64,000 bases of DNA from Maribacter dokdonensis DSW-8 (GTDB lineage: Bacteria > Bacteroidota > Bacteroidia > Flavobacteriales > Flavobacteriaceae), in NCBI RefSeq assembly GCF_001447995.1, contig NZ_LDPE01000001.1:744001-808000 (forward strand). The letters are read 5' to 3'. A program made the position numbers and the translations under genes. Below the pieces are notes generated by a model that ran no database searches, was not told the origin of the DNA, and saw only the letters and a list, made by a program, of their open reading frames with translations. Of this stretch, positions 32,433 to 40,598 are shown in pieces (the first letter of the stretch is position 1; every line of letters starts with the position of its first letter).

Positions 32433-32969
32433 GTGAATAAATTAATCTTCATATTTCTAATTTCAATTTCGTCTTGTAATGAAAGGAAAAAGACAAATGA
32501 AACTATAATAAAGGAAGAAACTCAATCGGAATTTAATTTAACAATATCTGATTTTGTAATTCTGACTTACCAATCTGAATGGTATTATATTTTCAAAAAT
32601 GTTAAACCGACTGAACTTACTCAATCGGAATTAATTGAAATAGAAAACATTTTAAAAATTGTAGTTAAGGAAAATAATGAAATTCAAAAAACTAAATTAA
32701 TTCAACACAACAAAACTTATCCTGAATATCAACGGACAAAAACAGGTTTTGAATTAAAATTAGATGGATTCAAAAGACAATACGTTCCAGTAATCAATGA
32801 CAAAGGACAAAAAGAAGTGTGGATTAATTTCTTTTGTGATGACTTTGGGATAGAATATTGGAAAACCGATTTAGTACAAGTTGATGATGGTGGAAATTGT
32901 TTTTTCAATTTAAAAATCAACTTGGAAACAAAAGAATATTATGAATTAAGTATAAACGGATATGCCTAA
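32433..32969 (+). CDS. uncharacterised lipoprotein in a cassette
   Basis: A 178-residue protein that I do not recognise. The start is GTG at 32433. A short lipoprotein signal (lipobox ISSC, Cys15) is followed by a Lys/Thr/Glu-rich linker and a mixed alpha/beta domain with a GFELKLDGFKRQYVPVINDKGQKEVWINFFC segment. The composition is strongly AT-biased (many Ile, Lys, Asn and Glu residues), unlike the operon genes around it. Bracketed by identical GTTGTACAAC palindromes, it is probably an acquired cassette. Confidence 0.65.
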   Translation: MNKLIFIFLISISSCNERKKTNETIIKEETQSEFNLTISDFVILTYQSEWYYIFKNVKPTELTQSELIEIENILKIVVKENNEIQKTKLIQHNKTYPEYQRTKTGFELKLDGFKRQYVPVINDKGQKEVWINFFCDDFGIEYWKTDLVQVDDGGNCFFNLKINLETKEYYELSINGYA

Positions 32970-32974
32970 AAACC

Positions 32975-32984
32975 GTTGTACAAC
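32975..32984. repeat. downstream cassette arm, GTTGTACAAC
   Basis: Second copy of the palindrome that precedes the lipoprotein gene (32406-32415). The spacer that follows (32985-33103) starts with CAGTGTAA and ends with TTACACAAACC, so its ends can pair, as in an attC-like fold. Confidence 0.7.
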
Positions 32985-33103
32985 ACAGTGTAAAAATAAT
33001 TGCTTGGTTCTAGCCTACTGGGAAAATCCTACGGATTTTCCTCTGGTTCGTTCAATTTTTGCTAAGTTAGTTGCTTAATCACGTAACTATCCTTACACAA
33101 ACC

Positions 33104-33111
33104 GTTGTAAC
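33104..33111. repeat. upstream cassette arm, GTTGTAAC
   Basis: The reverse complement of GTTACAAC at 33695-33702 behind the same gene. It differs from the arms of the previous cassette (GTTGTACAAC) and the next one (GTTGGCAAC). Confidence 0.6.
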
Positions 33112-33127
33112 TAATTTGAGAAACCGA

Positions 33128-33688
33128 ATGGCAATTAACCAATTTATGACATACATTCTGCCGAAAAAGGCGATTGAAATGAAATTTGGAGAATTACCAA
33201 ATCAATTGGAAATTAAACATTCTGAATGGGAAAAGTTTTGGGAAAAATTTACTGAAACTGACAACGAAGATTTAGAGCCTGAATTTGAAGATGCAAGAAC
33301 AACAAATTGGTGGAAGGAGATAGAAGTTAATGTAGCGGAATTAGAAAAACAAATTGACAAAATAATTACTCGTGCAAGTTGGACTGACGATACAATTTGG
33401 AAAAATGAAAAAGCGGAATTTGACCACGATGTTAGTCTTGGTTTAAATAAAACTAATGAATTAATCGATGAATTTATGTTTCGGACTGACTTAACAGATA
33501 CTACTCTGAATTTCCTTAATTCAATGCTTGATATTTGTAAAGAAAATGATTGGATTTTAATGGACAGAAACGGAAATTTATGCAAACCGAATATTTCGGA
33601 TTTAGTACATTTAATAAAAGGTTCAGATGCTGACCGATTTTTAAGAAATCCGAGCAATTTTTTTGACGAATTTAGTAATGAAACATAA
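33128..33688 (+). CDS. uncharacterised cytosolic protein in a cassette
   Basis: A 186-residue protein, no family recognised. I place the start at ATG 33128 (MAINQFMTYILPKKAIEM), because a longer TTG-started frame from 33071 would read through the cassette arm. There is no signal peptide or membrane helix. The protein is acidic and helical, with Trp-rich segments (SEWEKFWEKF, TTNWWKEIE). It is bracketed by an 8-bp inverted repeat. The context is that of an accessory gene; an immunity-type role is possible, but nothing in the sequence shows it. Confidence 0.65.
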   Translation: MAINQFMTYILPKKAIEMKFGELPNQLEIKHSEWEKFWEKFTETDNEDLEPEFEDARTTNWWKEIEVNVAELEKQIDKIITRASWTDDTIWKNEKAEFDHDVSLGLNKTNELIDEFMFRTDLTDTTLNFLNSMLDICKENDWILMDRNGNLCKPNISDLVHLIKGSDADRFLRNPSNFFDEFSNET

Positions 33689-33694
33689 AAACTG

Positions 33695-33702
33695 GTTACA
33701 AC
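33695..33702. repeat. downstream cassette arm, GTTACAAC
   Basis: Inverse of 33104-33111. It is followed by a spacer (33703-33821) whose start (CCGTACATA) resembles that of the previous spacer. Confidence 0.6.
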
Positions 33703-33821
33703 ACCGTACATAAAAAATCGCTGGTGTTGTGCTAAAACAAAGGTCGTTGCAAGTTTATTAAGTCTGAATTTCCTTCAGAAATTCCTCGCGCGCAAACACG
33801 CAACTTAACATATACAAAACC

Positions 33822-33830
33822 GTTGGCAAC
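33822..33830. repeat. upstream cassette arm of the ParDE pair, GTTGGCAAC
   Basis: TTGGCAA (33823-33829) is the inverse of TTGCCAA at 34433-34439 behind the toxin gene. The match is shorter than in the other cassettes. Confidence 0.5.
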
Positions 33831-33893
33831 AATATTACAAAACTTTGGAATTGGTTCGTTTTTGATGTAAATTAGCATCAAATTATATTTCTT

Positions 33894-34133
33894 ATGGCTA
33901 GACAGAGCATATCTTTCACAGGACCAAATGATGAATGGTTAAAGACACAAGTTGATAATCAAGAATACTCAAGTAAAAGCGAACTTGTTAATGACCTAAT
34001 TCGTCAGGCTAGAAACCAACAAATTGAAATTGATTGGATTAGAGTTAAATTGGAAAAGTCTGAAAAAAGTGGATTTACCAATGATAGCAAAGAACAAATC
34101 TTAGCACAATCCAAGTCTAAACTTAATGAATAA
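33894..34133 (+). CDS. parD: ParD-family antitoxin
   Basis: A 79-residue protein. The N-terminal half is a ribbon-helix-helix DNA-binding domain (RQSISFTGPNDEWLKTQVDNQEYSSKSELVNDLIRQA). The C-terminal half is an extended charged tail that would wrap the toxin. Antitoxins of this type neutralise ParE and repress their own promoter. The last 8 bases overlap the toxin gene start, so the pair is translated together. It occupies a cassette with the toxin. Confidence 0.85.
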   Translation: MARQSISFTGPNDEWLKTQVDNQEYSSKSELVNDLIRQARNQQIEIDWIRVKLEKSEKSGFTNDSKEQILAQSKSKLNE

Positions 34134-34413
34134 ATATAGATTAAGTAATGACGCAAAAGATGACCTGATACGCATTCGTCGCTACGGAATCAAAAAATTT
34201 GGGGAGCAACAAGCGGACATATATTTCGAAACGTTTTTCGAATACTTTGACATTATAGCAAAAAGACCTTATTCATTTGAATCTGTGGAATACATAAAAA
34301 AAGGGTATCGGAGATGTGTTTGCGGTTCGGATAGTATTTACTTCAAAATCAATAATGATACGGTGGATATAATGGCGATTGTCGGAAAACAGGATTTGAA
34401 AAATATACTCTAA
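34126..34413 (+). CDS. parE: ParE-family toxin
   Basis: A 95-residue RelE/ParE-fold protein: YRLSNDAKDDLIRIRRYGIKKFGEQQADIYFETFFEYFDIIAKRPYSF, then YRRCVCGSDSIYFKINNDTVDIMAIVGKQDLKNIL. The closing strand with I..I......D is typical of ParE, which poisons DNA gyrase. The family call is firm; the target is assumed from the family. A perfect terminator follows at 34441-34487. Confidence 0.88.
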   Translation: MNKYRLSNDAKDDLIRIRRYGIKKFGEQQADIYFETFFEYFDIIAKRPYSFESVEYIKKGYRRCVCGSDSIYFKINNDTVDIMAIVGKQDLKNIL

Positions 34414-34440
34414 ACTGCACGCAAAAATACTATTGCCAAT

Positions 34441-34487
34441 AAAACCTATAAACATTACGCCCGAAGCTCGTAATGTTTATAGGTTTT
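34441..34487 (+). terminator. terminator after the toxin gene
   Basis: Two perfect 19-base arms (34441-34459 and 34469-34487) with a 9-base loop. The right arm ends in a T-rich stretch, and the left arm starts with AAAA, so it may work in both directions. Confidence 0.85.
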
Positions 34488-34493
34488 TGTATT

Positions 34494-34620
34494 TTTATAA
34501 GGACCGCAAAATCTTTTGGATTTTGCTTTAGACGAAAAAAGAAAAAACAAAACAAAAAGATTTCGCTACATGCATGGCGGAAAGCAAATGATAGTTTGCT
34601 TCCGTATTGTTCATAGCTAA
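34494..34620 (+). repeat. dispersed cassette-associated repeat R3
   Basis: A diverged copy of R1/R2: AATCTTTTGGATTTTGCTTT, an A-rich run, and a hairpin GGAAAGCAAA...TTTGCTTCC in the place of the GGAAAC...GTTTCC hairpin. It ends at GCTAAACCGTTGTGCAATAG, a cassette-end word just before the Crp-like gene. Confidence 0.6.
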
Positions 34621-34639
34621 ACCGTTGTGCAATAGTAGT

Positions 34640-35239
34640 ATGACAACATATCACCACAATCAATTAAGTAAAAGACTAATACAAGATGCAGCTAAGTATG
34701 GCATATCCGAAAACTTAATTCAGAAAAACATATCTAAAGGAAAACTATTAAGCGTAAAAAGAAATGAGATACTTTTAAATATTGGAGAACGAAACAATTA
34801 TATTTATTTTATTATTGAGGGTGGGTTTATAAGTCAATATTATAATGAGGATAGTTCAAAGTACAGAACCATTGCTTTTTATATTGATAATTATCAACCC
34901 TATATGACAGAGCCCGAAAGTTTTTTTACCAAATCTATTTCCAGTTGTCAGCTAACAGCGTATAAAAATTCAAAATTAATAGCTTTTCATCGTGACAGTA
35001 TCAATAGTTTAAATAATGAGTACAAAGCTTTTAATAGATATTATAATGCCAAAATTTTACAAGCACTTATAATTGAAGGTCAAATGAAAACAAAACTCAT
35101 AAGTCTTTCTAAAAAGAAGTTATATCACTATTTGATAACCGAACATAATCCGGTTACAAGAAATGTTCCTTCAAAGTATATAGCAGAATTTATTGGTGTA
35201 ACTCCACAATGGTTAAGTAAGATTAAAAAAGGTATTTGA
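34640..35239 (+). CDS. Crp/Fnr-family transcriptional regulator
   Basis: A 199-residue protein. I take the ATG at 34640 (MTTYHHNQLSKRL), because the longer frame from 34607 reads through the cassette word. The cyclic-nucleotide-binding-like barrel (about 25-135) has LLSVKRNEILLNIGERNNYIYFIIEGGFISQYY. A short C-terminal helix-turn-helix (about 160-199, VPSKYIAEFIGVTPQWLSKIKKGI) completes it. This is the compact flavobacterial Crp type, usually without cAMP-binding residues. The carotenoid gene starts 79 bases after its stop, so the regulator may control it. Confidence 0.85.
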   Translation: MTTYHHNQLSKRLIQDAAKYGISENLIQKNISKGKLLSVKRNEILLNIGERNNYIYFIIEGGFISQYYNEDSSKYRTIAFYIDNYQPYMTEPESFFTKSISSCQLTAYKNSKLIAFHRDSINSLNNEYKAFNRYYNAKILQALIIEGQMKTKLISLSKKKLYHYLITEHNPVTRNVPSKYIAEFIGVTPQWLSKIKKGI

Positions 35240-35275
35240 AAGATGAAATTAGTTTCATAAATGTCATTTAATTTT

Positions 35276-35310
35276 CTCATTAATTTGTCTGAAAGGAAAA
35301 ATTTAATGAG
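35276..35310. promoter_or_regulatory. CTCATTAA / TTAATGAG inverted repeat
   Basis: Eight-base arms separated by 19 bases, ending 9 bases before the start codon of the carotenoid gene. It may be an operator for the Crp-like regulator next door, or a weak hairpin in the leader. Confidence 0.35.
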
Positions 35311-35318
35311 GAAATATT

Positions 35319-36218
35319 ATGAAAAAAATGAGTTCATCTGCAAAATTCAGCTATTATTTAGGTTGGGGATTAATACTACTATATTTTATTAGCAACCTTA
35401 TTTTTGTTCATGACCCAAGGCCAGCAACAGGAATTCTTGCTCTGGCAGGGTGCATATTTCTCGTAATTCACGGCATAGCTAGATATGGTTGGAAAGGTAC
35501 CGGACTATTCGTTATTATAGCTTATACCGTTAGTACATTTTTAGAAGATTTAAGCATACATACGGGCTTCCCTTTTGGAAATTATCATTATGATTTATCT
35601 AGTGCTCCTTTTGCAGTTCCTTTTATAGACCAAGTGCCTGTAGTTGTAGGTCCAATTTATATTTCTGTTGGCTATTTGTCTTGGACAATTGGCTCTATTA
35701 TACTGAACCATGCCGATCGCCATTTAGATAAAAAAAATAATATTTTCTTATTACCAATGGTAAGCGCATTTATAATGGTTCAATTTGATTTGGTTCAAGA
35801 CCCATCAACATCTACCTATCAAGGATTATGGGTTTGGGAAAATGGTGGTGGTTTTGTAGGTGTCCCTTTGGTCAATTTTCTTGGCTGGTATTTCACATGC
35901 TACCTTTTTATGCAACTATTTACACTAGTTCTTGCCAAAAATCAAAAAATGATTAAAACTTCAGGCTTGGTTGATAAGAAATCTTATTGGGTGCAACCAA
36001 TAGTTCTATATTTAACCATTGCTTTTTCTTATGTTACCCAATACATTTATCACATAGACAACAAAACAGAAATACAGGATTTGGCAGGAAATACATGGAC
36101 GGTAGCAAACCTTTATGAAACAGCTGTAACTGTCATGGTGTTTACAATGTTATACTCTTCTGTATTAGCAATTGTAAATTTATATAAGAATGGAAATAGT
36201 GACCTGAAAGCATCGTAA
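35319..36218 (+). CDS. CruF-like carotenoid biosynthesis membrane protein (DUF422)
   Basis: A 299-residue polytopic membrane protein (about eight helices). Family motifs: STFLEDLSIHTGFPFGNYHYD (about 68-88), VVGPIYISVGYLSWTIGS, QFDLVQDPSTSTYQGLWVWENGGGFVGVPLVNFLGWYF (about 150-195). CruF enzymes add water across the 1',2' double bond of carotenoid ends; the conserved Glu/His/Asp residues are present. It is preceded by a Crp-like regulator, and no other carotenoid genes are in the window. The product is probably a hydroxylated carotenoid. Confidence 0.82.
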   Translation: MKKMSSSAKFSYYLGWGLILLYFISNLIFVHDPRPATGILALAGCIFLVIHGIARYGWKGTGLFVIIAYTVSTFLEDLSIHTGFPFGNYHYDLSSAPFAVPFIDQVPVVVGPIYISVGYLSWTIGSIILNHADRHLDKKNNIFLLPMVSAFIMVQFDLVQDPSTSTYQGLWVWENGGGFVGVPLVNFLGWYFTCYLFMQLFTLVLAKNQKMIKTSGLVDKKSYWVQPIVLYLTIAFSYVTQYIYHIDNKTEIQDLAGNTWTVANLYETAVTVMVFTMLYSSVLAIVNLYKNGNSDLKAS

Positions 36219-36896
36219 TTATTTGCTTATTTAATTTTACTTAAAGCTAGAATAAGTGAACAAGCATATTTCTAAATGAACCAGAGTACATTTAAACTCC
36301 AATCAATTAAATAGATTTTTAGTAATGCTTCATCAATACCAGTCATGGTATTTTCGAGTTAATCAAACGAGGCTTAAATAACAAAGTTTCGGACTTGAAA
36401 GAGAAAATAATATTATGCTTTTATTCCATTTTATAGGTTTGAATTACATTCCTTTTAATAGATTAAGAATTTATAATAGAGCCGACGGAACAAACTTTGT
36501 AGGTATTAATTTATTCCATAACCATTGTCTTAGGTGTTTGGATTTTTAAAACTTCCGGGAATGGACTTTGAGAATAAAACAGTGTATAACAAAACCAAAA
36601 ACGCTGTGCGTATTTTTTTCATTAAAACAAAAAGGTCTTAGTATTTATTGTCCCTATAGCTATCGGGAATGAATTTAGCTTTGGACAAAAAAAGTAAAAC
36701 AATAATCCCTCAGTTAAAGCATTGTAGAAATTTCTAAGCTTTAATATATGATTTGTATCTTTTTTTTTGAGATTAGCATATTAATCTGAACTGCTTATTT
36801 TATTATAGTTTAAGACGAATATCAAAACAGGTTTTTACTATATTTCCATTATTAATATAGACAATCAATTATCCACCTGTACAAAATCACCATTTA
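36219..36896. other. long intergenic region with repeat R4 and remnants
   Basis: About 680 bases without a convincing gene. It holds a short copy of the dispersed repeat (R4, about 36630-36700, with GTCCCTATAGCTATCGGGAA and ATTTAGCTTTGGAC) and the words AACAGTGTATAAC and ACGCTGTGCGTATTTTT, typical of cassette spacers. A 44-codon frame at 36415-36549 resembles nothing known. It looks like decayed cassette DNA. Confidence 0.5.
36630..36700 (+). repeat. dispersed cassette-associated repeat R4 (short)
   Basis: Shares CTATAGCTATCGGGAA (R1 on its minus strand has CGATAGCTATTGGGAA), TTTAGCTTTGGACAA and AAAACAATAA with R1 and R2, in the same order. The hairpin end is missing. Confidence 0.6.
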
Positions 36897-38462
36897 ATGA
36901 AGTACAATTACATTAAAAACCTTCTTACGGTTATAAGTTCCTTATTCATTCTTTCAAGCTGCAGTGAGCCTGAAAAGAAAGTTAAAAAACCTAATGTACT
37001 ATTTATTTCTATAGATGACCTTAGACCAAATTTAGGCGTATACGGTGACAGTATTGCCATAACCCCTAACATAGATAAATTAGCAATGTTAGGAACAACA
37101 TTTATGGACGCTTATTGCCAAGCCGCTGTTTGTGCGCCATCTAGAGCTAGCTTAATGACTGGCATTAGACCGGATTCCACTAGAGTATGGCATCTTGGAG
37201 ATAAGTTTCGCGATATAAACCCAGATGCTGTTACAATGCCCCAATATTTTTCCAAATTTGGCTATCATACCGTTAATATTGGTAAAATATTTCATAATTA
37301 CATGCCCGATTCTATCTCTTGGGACGAGCCAGACCTTAGACCCAAACGTTATTTACAAAAAGATTGGATAGGTAGAGATGGTGAAACTTTTTACATCAGT
37401 AAAGAAGTAAACGAATCTCAAGCATTAAAAAGAGATTCGTTATTAAAATTAAAATCTGTTAGATATGCTGATGGGTGGAATACCGGTCCTGCATGGGAGG
37501 CAGCAGATGTTCACGACACCATGTATTACGACGGTGCCCAAACAAAATTGGCGAAGCAAACATTATCTCGTCTTTCAAAAATGGACAAACCGTTTTATCT
37601 TGGACTAGGTTATTTTCGCCCTCACCTACCCTTTACAGCTCCCAAGAAATATTGGGACATGTATGACCCCGAAAAAATACCATTGGCAAATAATCCTAAT
37701 ATACCCAATGGGGCTCCGCTACACAGCATGAATTCCATGTATGAATTAAGACATTATGATGGCTTTTCACATATAGGCCACCCAACTACCGAAAACAATA
37801 TTAGTATTGATACCGTACGTACTTTAAAGCAAGGGTATTATGCAAGTGTAACTTATGTAGATGCATTGCTTGGAGATTTATTTTCTCATTTAAAAGAATT
37901 GAACATATACGATAATACTATTATCGTACTGTTTGGAGATCACGGTTGGAAATTGGGCGATCATAATAGTTGGGGAAAAATGACCAACTACAATATCGAT
38001 TTAAAAGTTCCATTAATTGTGAGCTATCCGGGTCGAAAAAACCCAGGTGCAAAAACAGATGCCATGGTAGAATTGGTAGATATTTTTCCTTCATTATGTG
38101 AACTAGCAGGAATAGATATACCTAATTATTCGCAGGGAAAAAGCTTTGCCCCCTTAACGGAGAACCCCCAATTACCATGGAAAACTGCTGCATTTAGTCA
38201 ATTTCATCGTAGACCTAAGGTTTCCGCCGATGGTAATCGATATATGGGTTATTCGCTAAACACAAAAAAATACCATTATATAGAATGGTATGGTTGGGAC
38301 CCAAATACAGGAACTAGAGGAGAATACAAAAATGCAGAATTGTACGACAAAGAAAAAGACCCTTTTGAAACTCTGAATTTAGCTGATATGGATAATATGA
38401 ATACTATTATACCAGAATTATCCAAACAGCTTGAAGATGGATGGCAAAAAGCATTGCCTTAA
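36897..38462 (+). CDS. formylglycine-dependent sulfatase lipoprotein (iduronate-2-sulfatase-like)
   Basis: A 521-residue lipoprotein (lipobox LSSC, Cys22). Metal ligands are in VLFISIDDLRPNLGVYG (Asp40, Asp41) and VLFGDHGWKLGDHNSWGK. The active-site signature CAPSRASLMTG (Cys79) is matured to formylglycine by a sulfatase-activating enzyme encoded elsewhere. The layout and the HLGDKFRD / TMPQYFSKFGYHTVNIGK segments are those of iduronate-2-sulfatase-like (S1) enzymes, which in marine Bacteroidota remove sulfate from algal or animal polysaccharides. No glycoside hydrolases or SusCD genes are adjacent, so the substrate is open. Confidence 0.92.
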   Translation: MKYNYIKNLLTVISSLFILSSCSEPEKKVKKPNVLFISIDDLRPNLGVYGDSIAITPNIDKLAMLGTTFMDAYCQAAVCAPSRASLMTGIRPDSTRVWHLGDKFRDINPDAVTMPQYFSKFGYHTVNIGKIFHNYMPDSISWDEPDLRPKRYLQKDWIGRDGETFYISKEVNESQALKRDSLLKLKSVRYADGWNTGPAWEAADVHDTMYYDGAQTKLAKQTLSRLSKMDKPFYLGLGYFRPHLPFTAPKKYWDMYDPEKIPLANNPNIPNGAPLHSMNSMYELRHYDGFSHIGHPTTENNISIDTVRTLKQGYYASVTYVDALLGDLFSHLKELNIYDNTIIVLFGDHGWKLGDHNSWGKMTNYNIDLKVPLIVSYPGRKNPGAKTDAMVELVDIFPSLCELAGIDIPNYSQGKSFAPLTENPQLPWKTAAFSQFHRRPKVSADGNRYMGYSLNTKKYHYIEWYGWDPNTGTRGEYKNAELYDKEKDPFETLNLADMDNMNTIIPELSKQLEDGWQKALP

Positions 38463-38608
38463 TAATTAGTACATACTAGGAAAAGAAGAATTCACAAGTA
38501 AAATTTAATGTGTCAATTAAAACCTACAGCTAAATTTTAGTTGAAGTTATCATGCTAATGAAAGGGATACTAATTCTTTTCATCAACCAACACCCTTTAT
38601 CATCTATT

Positions 38609-39733
38609 ATGAATAAACTTATATTATTAATACTACTTGCAGCATTTCAAATTACCACAGCTCAAGAAAGAGGATTTTTTTCTAGAAATGATATGAATGA
38701 ACAAGAACCAAGATTAAGCTTTGGCACAGAAAAAAAAAGAAGTGCCTCAATTAGTCTAGGTGATATTAACAATGACCAAAAATTAGATGCTGTTATCGCC
38801 AATGGGCGTCACTGGCCCGAAAATAATTACATATTCTATAATTACGGCAAAGGGTTTAACACCGTAGGGACATTAGGAACAAAAGGTTCAACCAGCTATA
38901 CTGCTGAATTGGTCGATTTAGATAATGATAATGACTTAGATATTGTAGAAATCAATGATAACGCACCACATAAAATTTATCTAAATAATGGAAAAGGAGA
39001 TTTTGAATTTTATTCAGAAGTTGCTCATATTTCAAATGCCAGAAACATCTCAATCGGTGACCTAGACAATAATGGCTTTACAGATTTTATCATTACCAAT
39101 AGAGGACAAAAAAATACAATATGCTATAACCAAGGGGAATTGCAATTTACGTGTACCACATTAGAAACCGAGCAAAACTCTACAATTGATATTGCTATAA
39201 ACGATTTAAACAATGATGGATTAGTAGATTTAGTACTTGCCAATAGAGACAATATTGCCAATGAAATATTTATAAACATGGGCAATAGAAAGTTTAAAAA
39301 GCAGCTAGATTTTGGCACAGGAAGTTTTGAAACGCGTTCTGTTTCGGTAGCAGATATAAATAACGATGGCTACCCAGATTTAATAACCGGAAATATTAAT
39401 AGTTCCAATACCATATATTTTGGTGATAAAAATTTCAGTTACAAAAACACCACTTCTTATGGTGCTAACAAAATAGACACATATGCCGTAGCCGTAGCAG
39501 ACTTTAATAAAGATGGCTTTGTTGATATTGCAACAGCCAACTACCTTGCCCCTAATATTGTTTACATGAATATAGATGGAAAAACCTTTGAAGAAATTAA
39601 GCTAACAGACATGGCGGCCAGAACGTATGATATTACGGTAGGTGATATAAATTCTGACGGTTGGGTAGATATTGCCATTGCAAATTCAGATGAATTTAAT
39701 TTATATTATTTAAACATTTTTAAAGACGAATAG
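38609..39733 (+). CDS. exported FG-GAP/VCBS repeat protein
   Basis: A 374-residue protein. I take the ATG at 38609 (MNKLILLILLAAFQITTA-Q, a clean signal peptide) instead of 38552. The mature protein is a seven-bladed propeller of FG-GAP/VCBS repeats with the calcium-type loop D.N.D...D: ISLGDINNDQKLDAVIANG, LVDLDNDNDLDIVEIND, IGDLDNNGFTDFIITN, INDLNNDGLVDLVLAN, VADINNDGYPDLITGN, VADFNKDGFVDIATAN and VGDINSDGWVDIAIAN. It is probably surface or periplasmic and may bind glycans or proteins. It follows the sulfatase in the same direction. Confidence 0.88.
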   Translation: MNKLILLILLAAFQITTAQERGFFSRNDMNEQEPRLSFGTEKKRSASISLGDINNDQKLDAVIANGRHWPENNYIFYNYGKGFNTVGTLGTKGSTSYTAELVDLDNDNDLDIVEINDNAPHKIYLNNGKGDFEFYSEVAHISNARNISIGDLDNNGFTDFIITNRGQKNTICYNQGELQFTCTTLETEQNSTIDIAINDLNNDGLVDLVLANRDNIANEIFINMGNRKFKKQLDFGTGSFETRSVSVADINNDGYPDLITGNINSSNTIYFGDKNFSYKNTTSYGANKIDTYAVAVADFNKDGFVDIATANYLAPNIVYMNIDGKTFEEIKLTDMAARTYDITVGDINSDGWVDIAIANSDEFNLYYLNIFKDE

Positions 39734-39898
39734 TAAAAAATAGTATCAACCCCTCAAGGTCCCACAGAAATAACCAAGATAGTTTATTACTACTATCTGC
39801 AAGAAAAATAGGATGGAATTATATTGATCTTTTGAGCAACATCCTGAACCAAAAATGGAACACGTTATCTATAGATAAGTAAACGACAAGTACTTCAA

Positions 39899-40369
39899 AT
39901 GAAAAGTCACAAATACGAAATAAAAGTTGAGTGGACAGGTAACGAGGGAAACGGAACTTTAAACTATACCTCTTACAACCGTAATCACGAAATTAAATCC
40001 GTTGGTAAATATGATGCAATTCATGGGTCTTCTGATCCATCATTTTTGGGCGACAAATCAAAATATAACCCAGAAGATCTTTTTCTGTCTTCAATAACAG
40101 CATGTCATATGCTATGGTATTTACATTTATGTTCCGTACATAAAATTATAGTAACTGCATATGAGGATAATGCTACGGGTATAATGGCGGAAGATAATAA
40201 CGGTAGCGGAAGGTTTACAGAAGTTACCCTTAACCCTACCGTTAGAATTTCGGATAAAAACAGAATTCAAGAAGCTAAAGAATTACATGAAGAAGCTAAT
40301 AAAATGTGTTTTATTGCCAATTCTTGCAACTTTGAAATTAAACATAAACCTAATATTATTTCAGATTAA
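39899..40369 (+). CDS. OsmC family peroxide reductase
   Basis: A 156-residue cytosolic protein: YEIKVEWTGNEGNGTLNYTSYNRNHEI, GDKSKYNPEDLFLSSITACHMLWYLHLCSVHKI, then a closing domain ending FIANSCNFEIKHKP. The Cys of ITACHM and the Cys of SCNF occupy the positions of the catalytic pair that reduces organic hydroperoxides in OsmC/Ohr proteins. It is not in an obvious operon. The long upstream gap (39734-39898) shows no gene. Confidence 0.88.
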   Translation: MKSHKYEIKVEWTGNEGNGTLNYTSYNRNHEIKSVGKYDAIHGSSDPSFLGDKSKYNPEDLFLSSITACHMLWYLHLCSVHKIIVTAYEDNATGIMAEDNNGSGRFTEVTLNPTVRISDKNRIQEAKELHEEANKMCFIANSCNFEIKHKPNIISD

Positions 40370-40554
40370 GACTCATAGAAAAATGTATGTACACCGTATT
40401 ATACATATTATAAAATATAGGCTATAAAACTAAAGATAAGGCTATTACACCAGAACACTACTACCCCATCATACCAATTTACAATACCACCTTTCCTTTT
40501 TGCATCCTATGTTTTCAACAGAAAATCAAAAATCTTAATTTTATATTAAATATT

Positions 40555-40572
40555 TTACCAATCGTTCGGTAA
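40555..40572. promoter_or_regulatory. TetR operator 1
   Basis: TTACCAATCGTTCGGTAA is an 18-bp near-palindrome matching the perfect operator at 41182-41199. It overlaps the -33 region of a promoter with TACATTTG (TAnnTTTG) at 40587-40594, only five bases before the ATG, so repression by occlusion and a nearly leaderless transcript are expected. Confidence 0.75.
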
Positions 40573-40598
40573 TTAAAAAATAATATTACATTTGTACC

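Noticed and set aside
33071..33127. TTG-started extension of the 33128-33688 gene
   Set aside because: It would translate the cassette arm GTTGTAAC and spacer DNA; the ATG at 33128 is a better start.
36415..36549. 44-codon frame in the 36219-36896 gap
   Set aside because: No recognisable motif, no ribosome binding site, in decayed repeat-rich DNA; at best a gene remnant.
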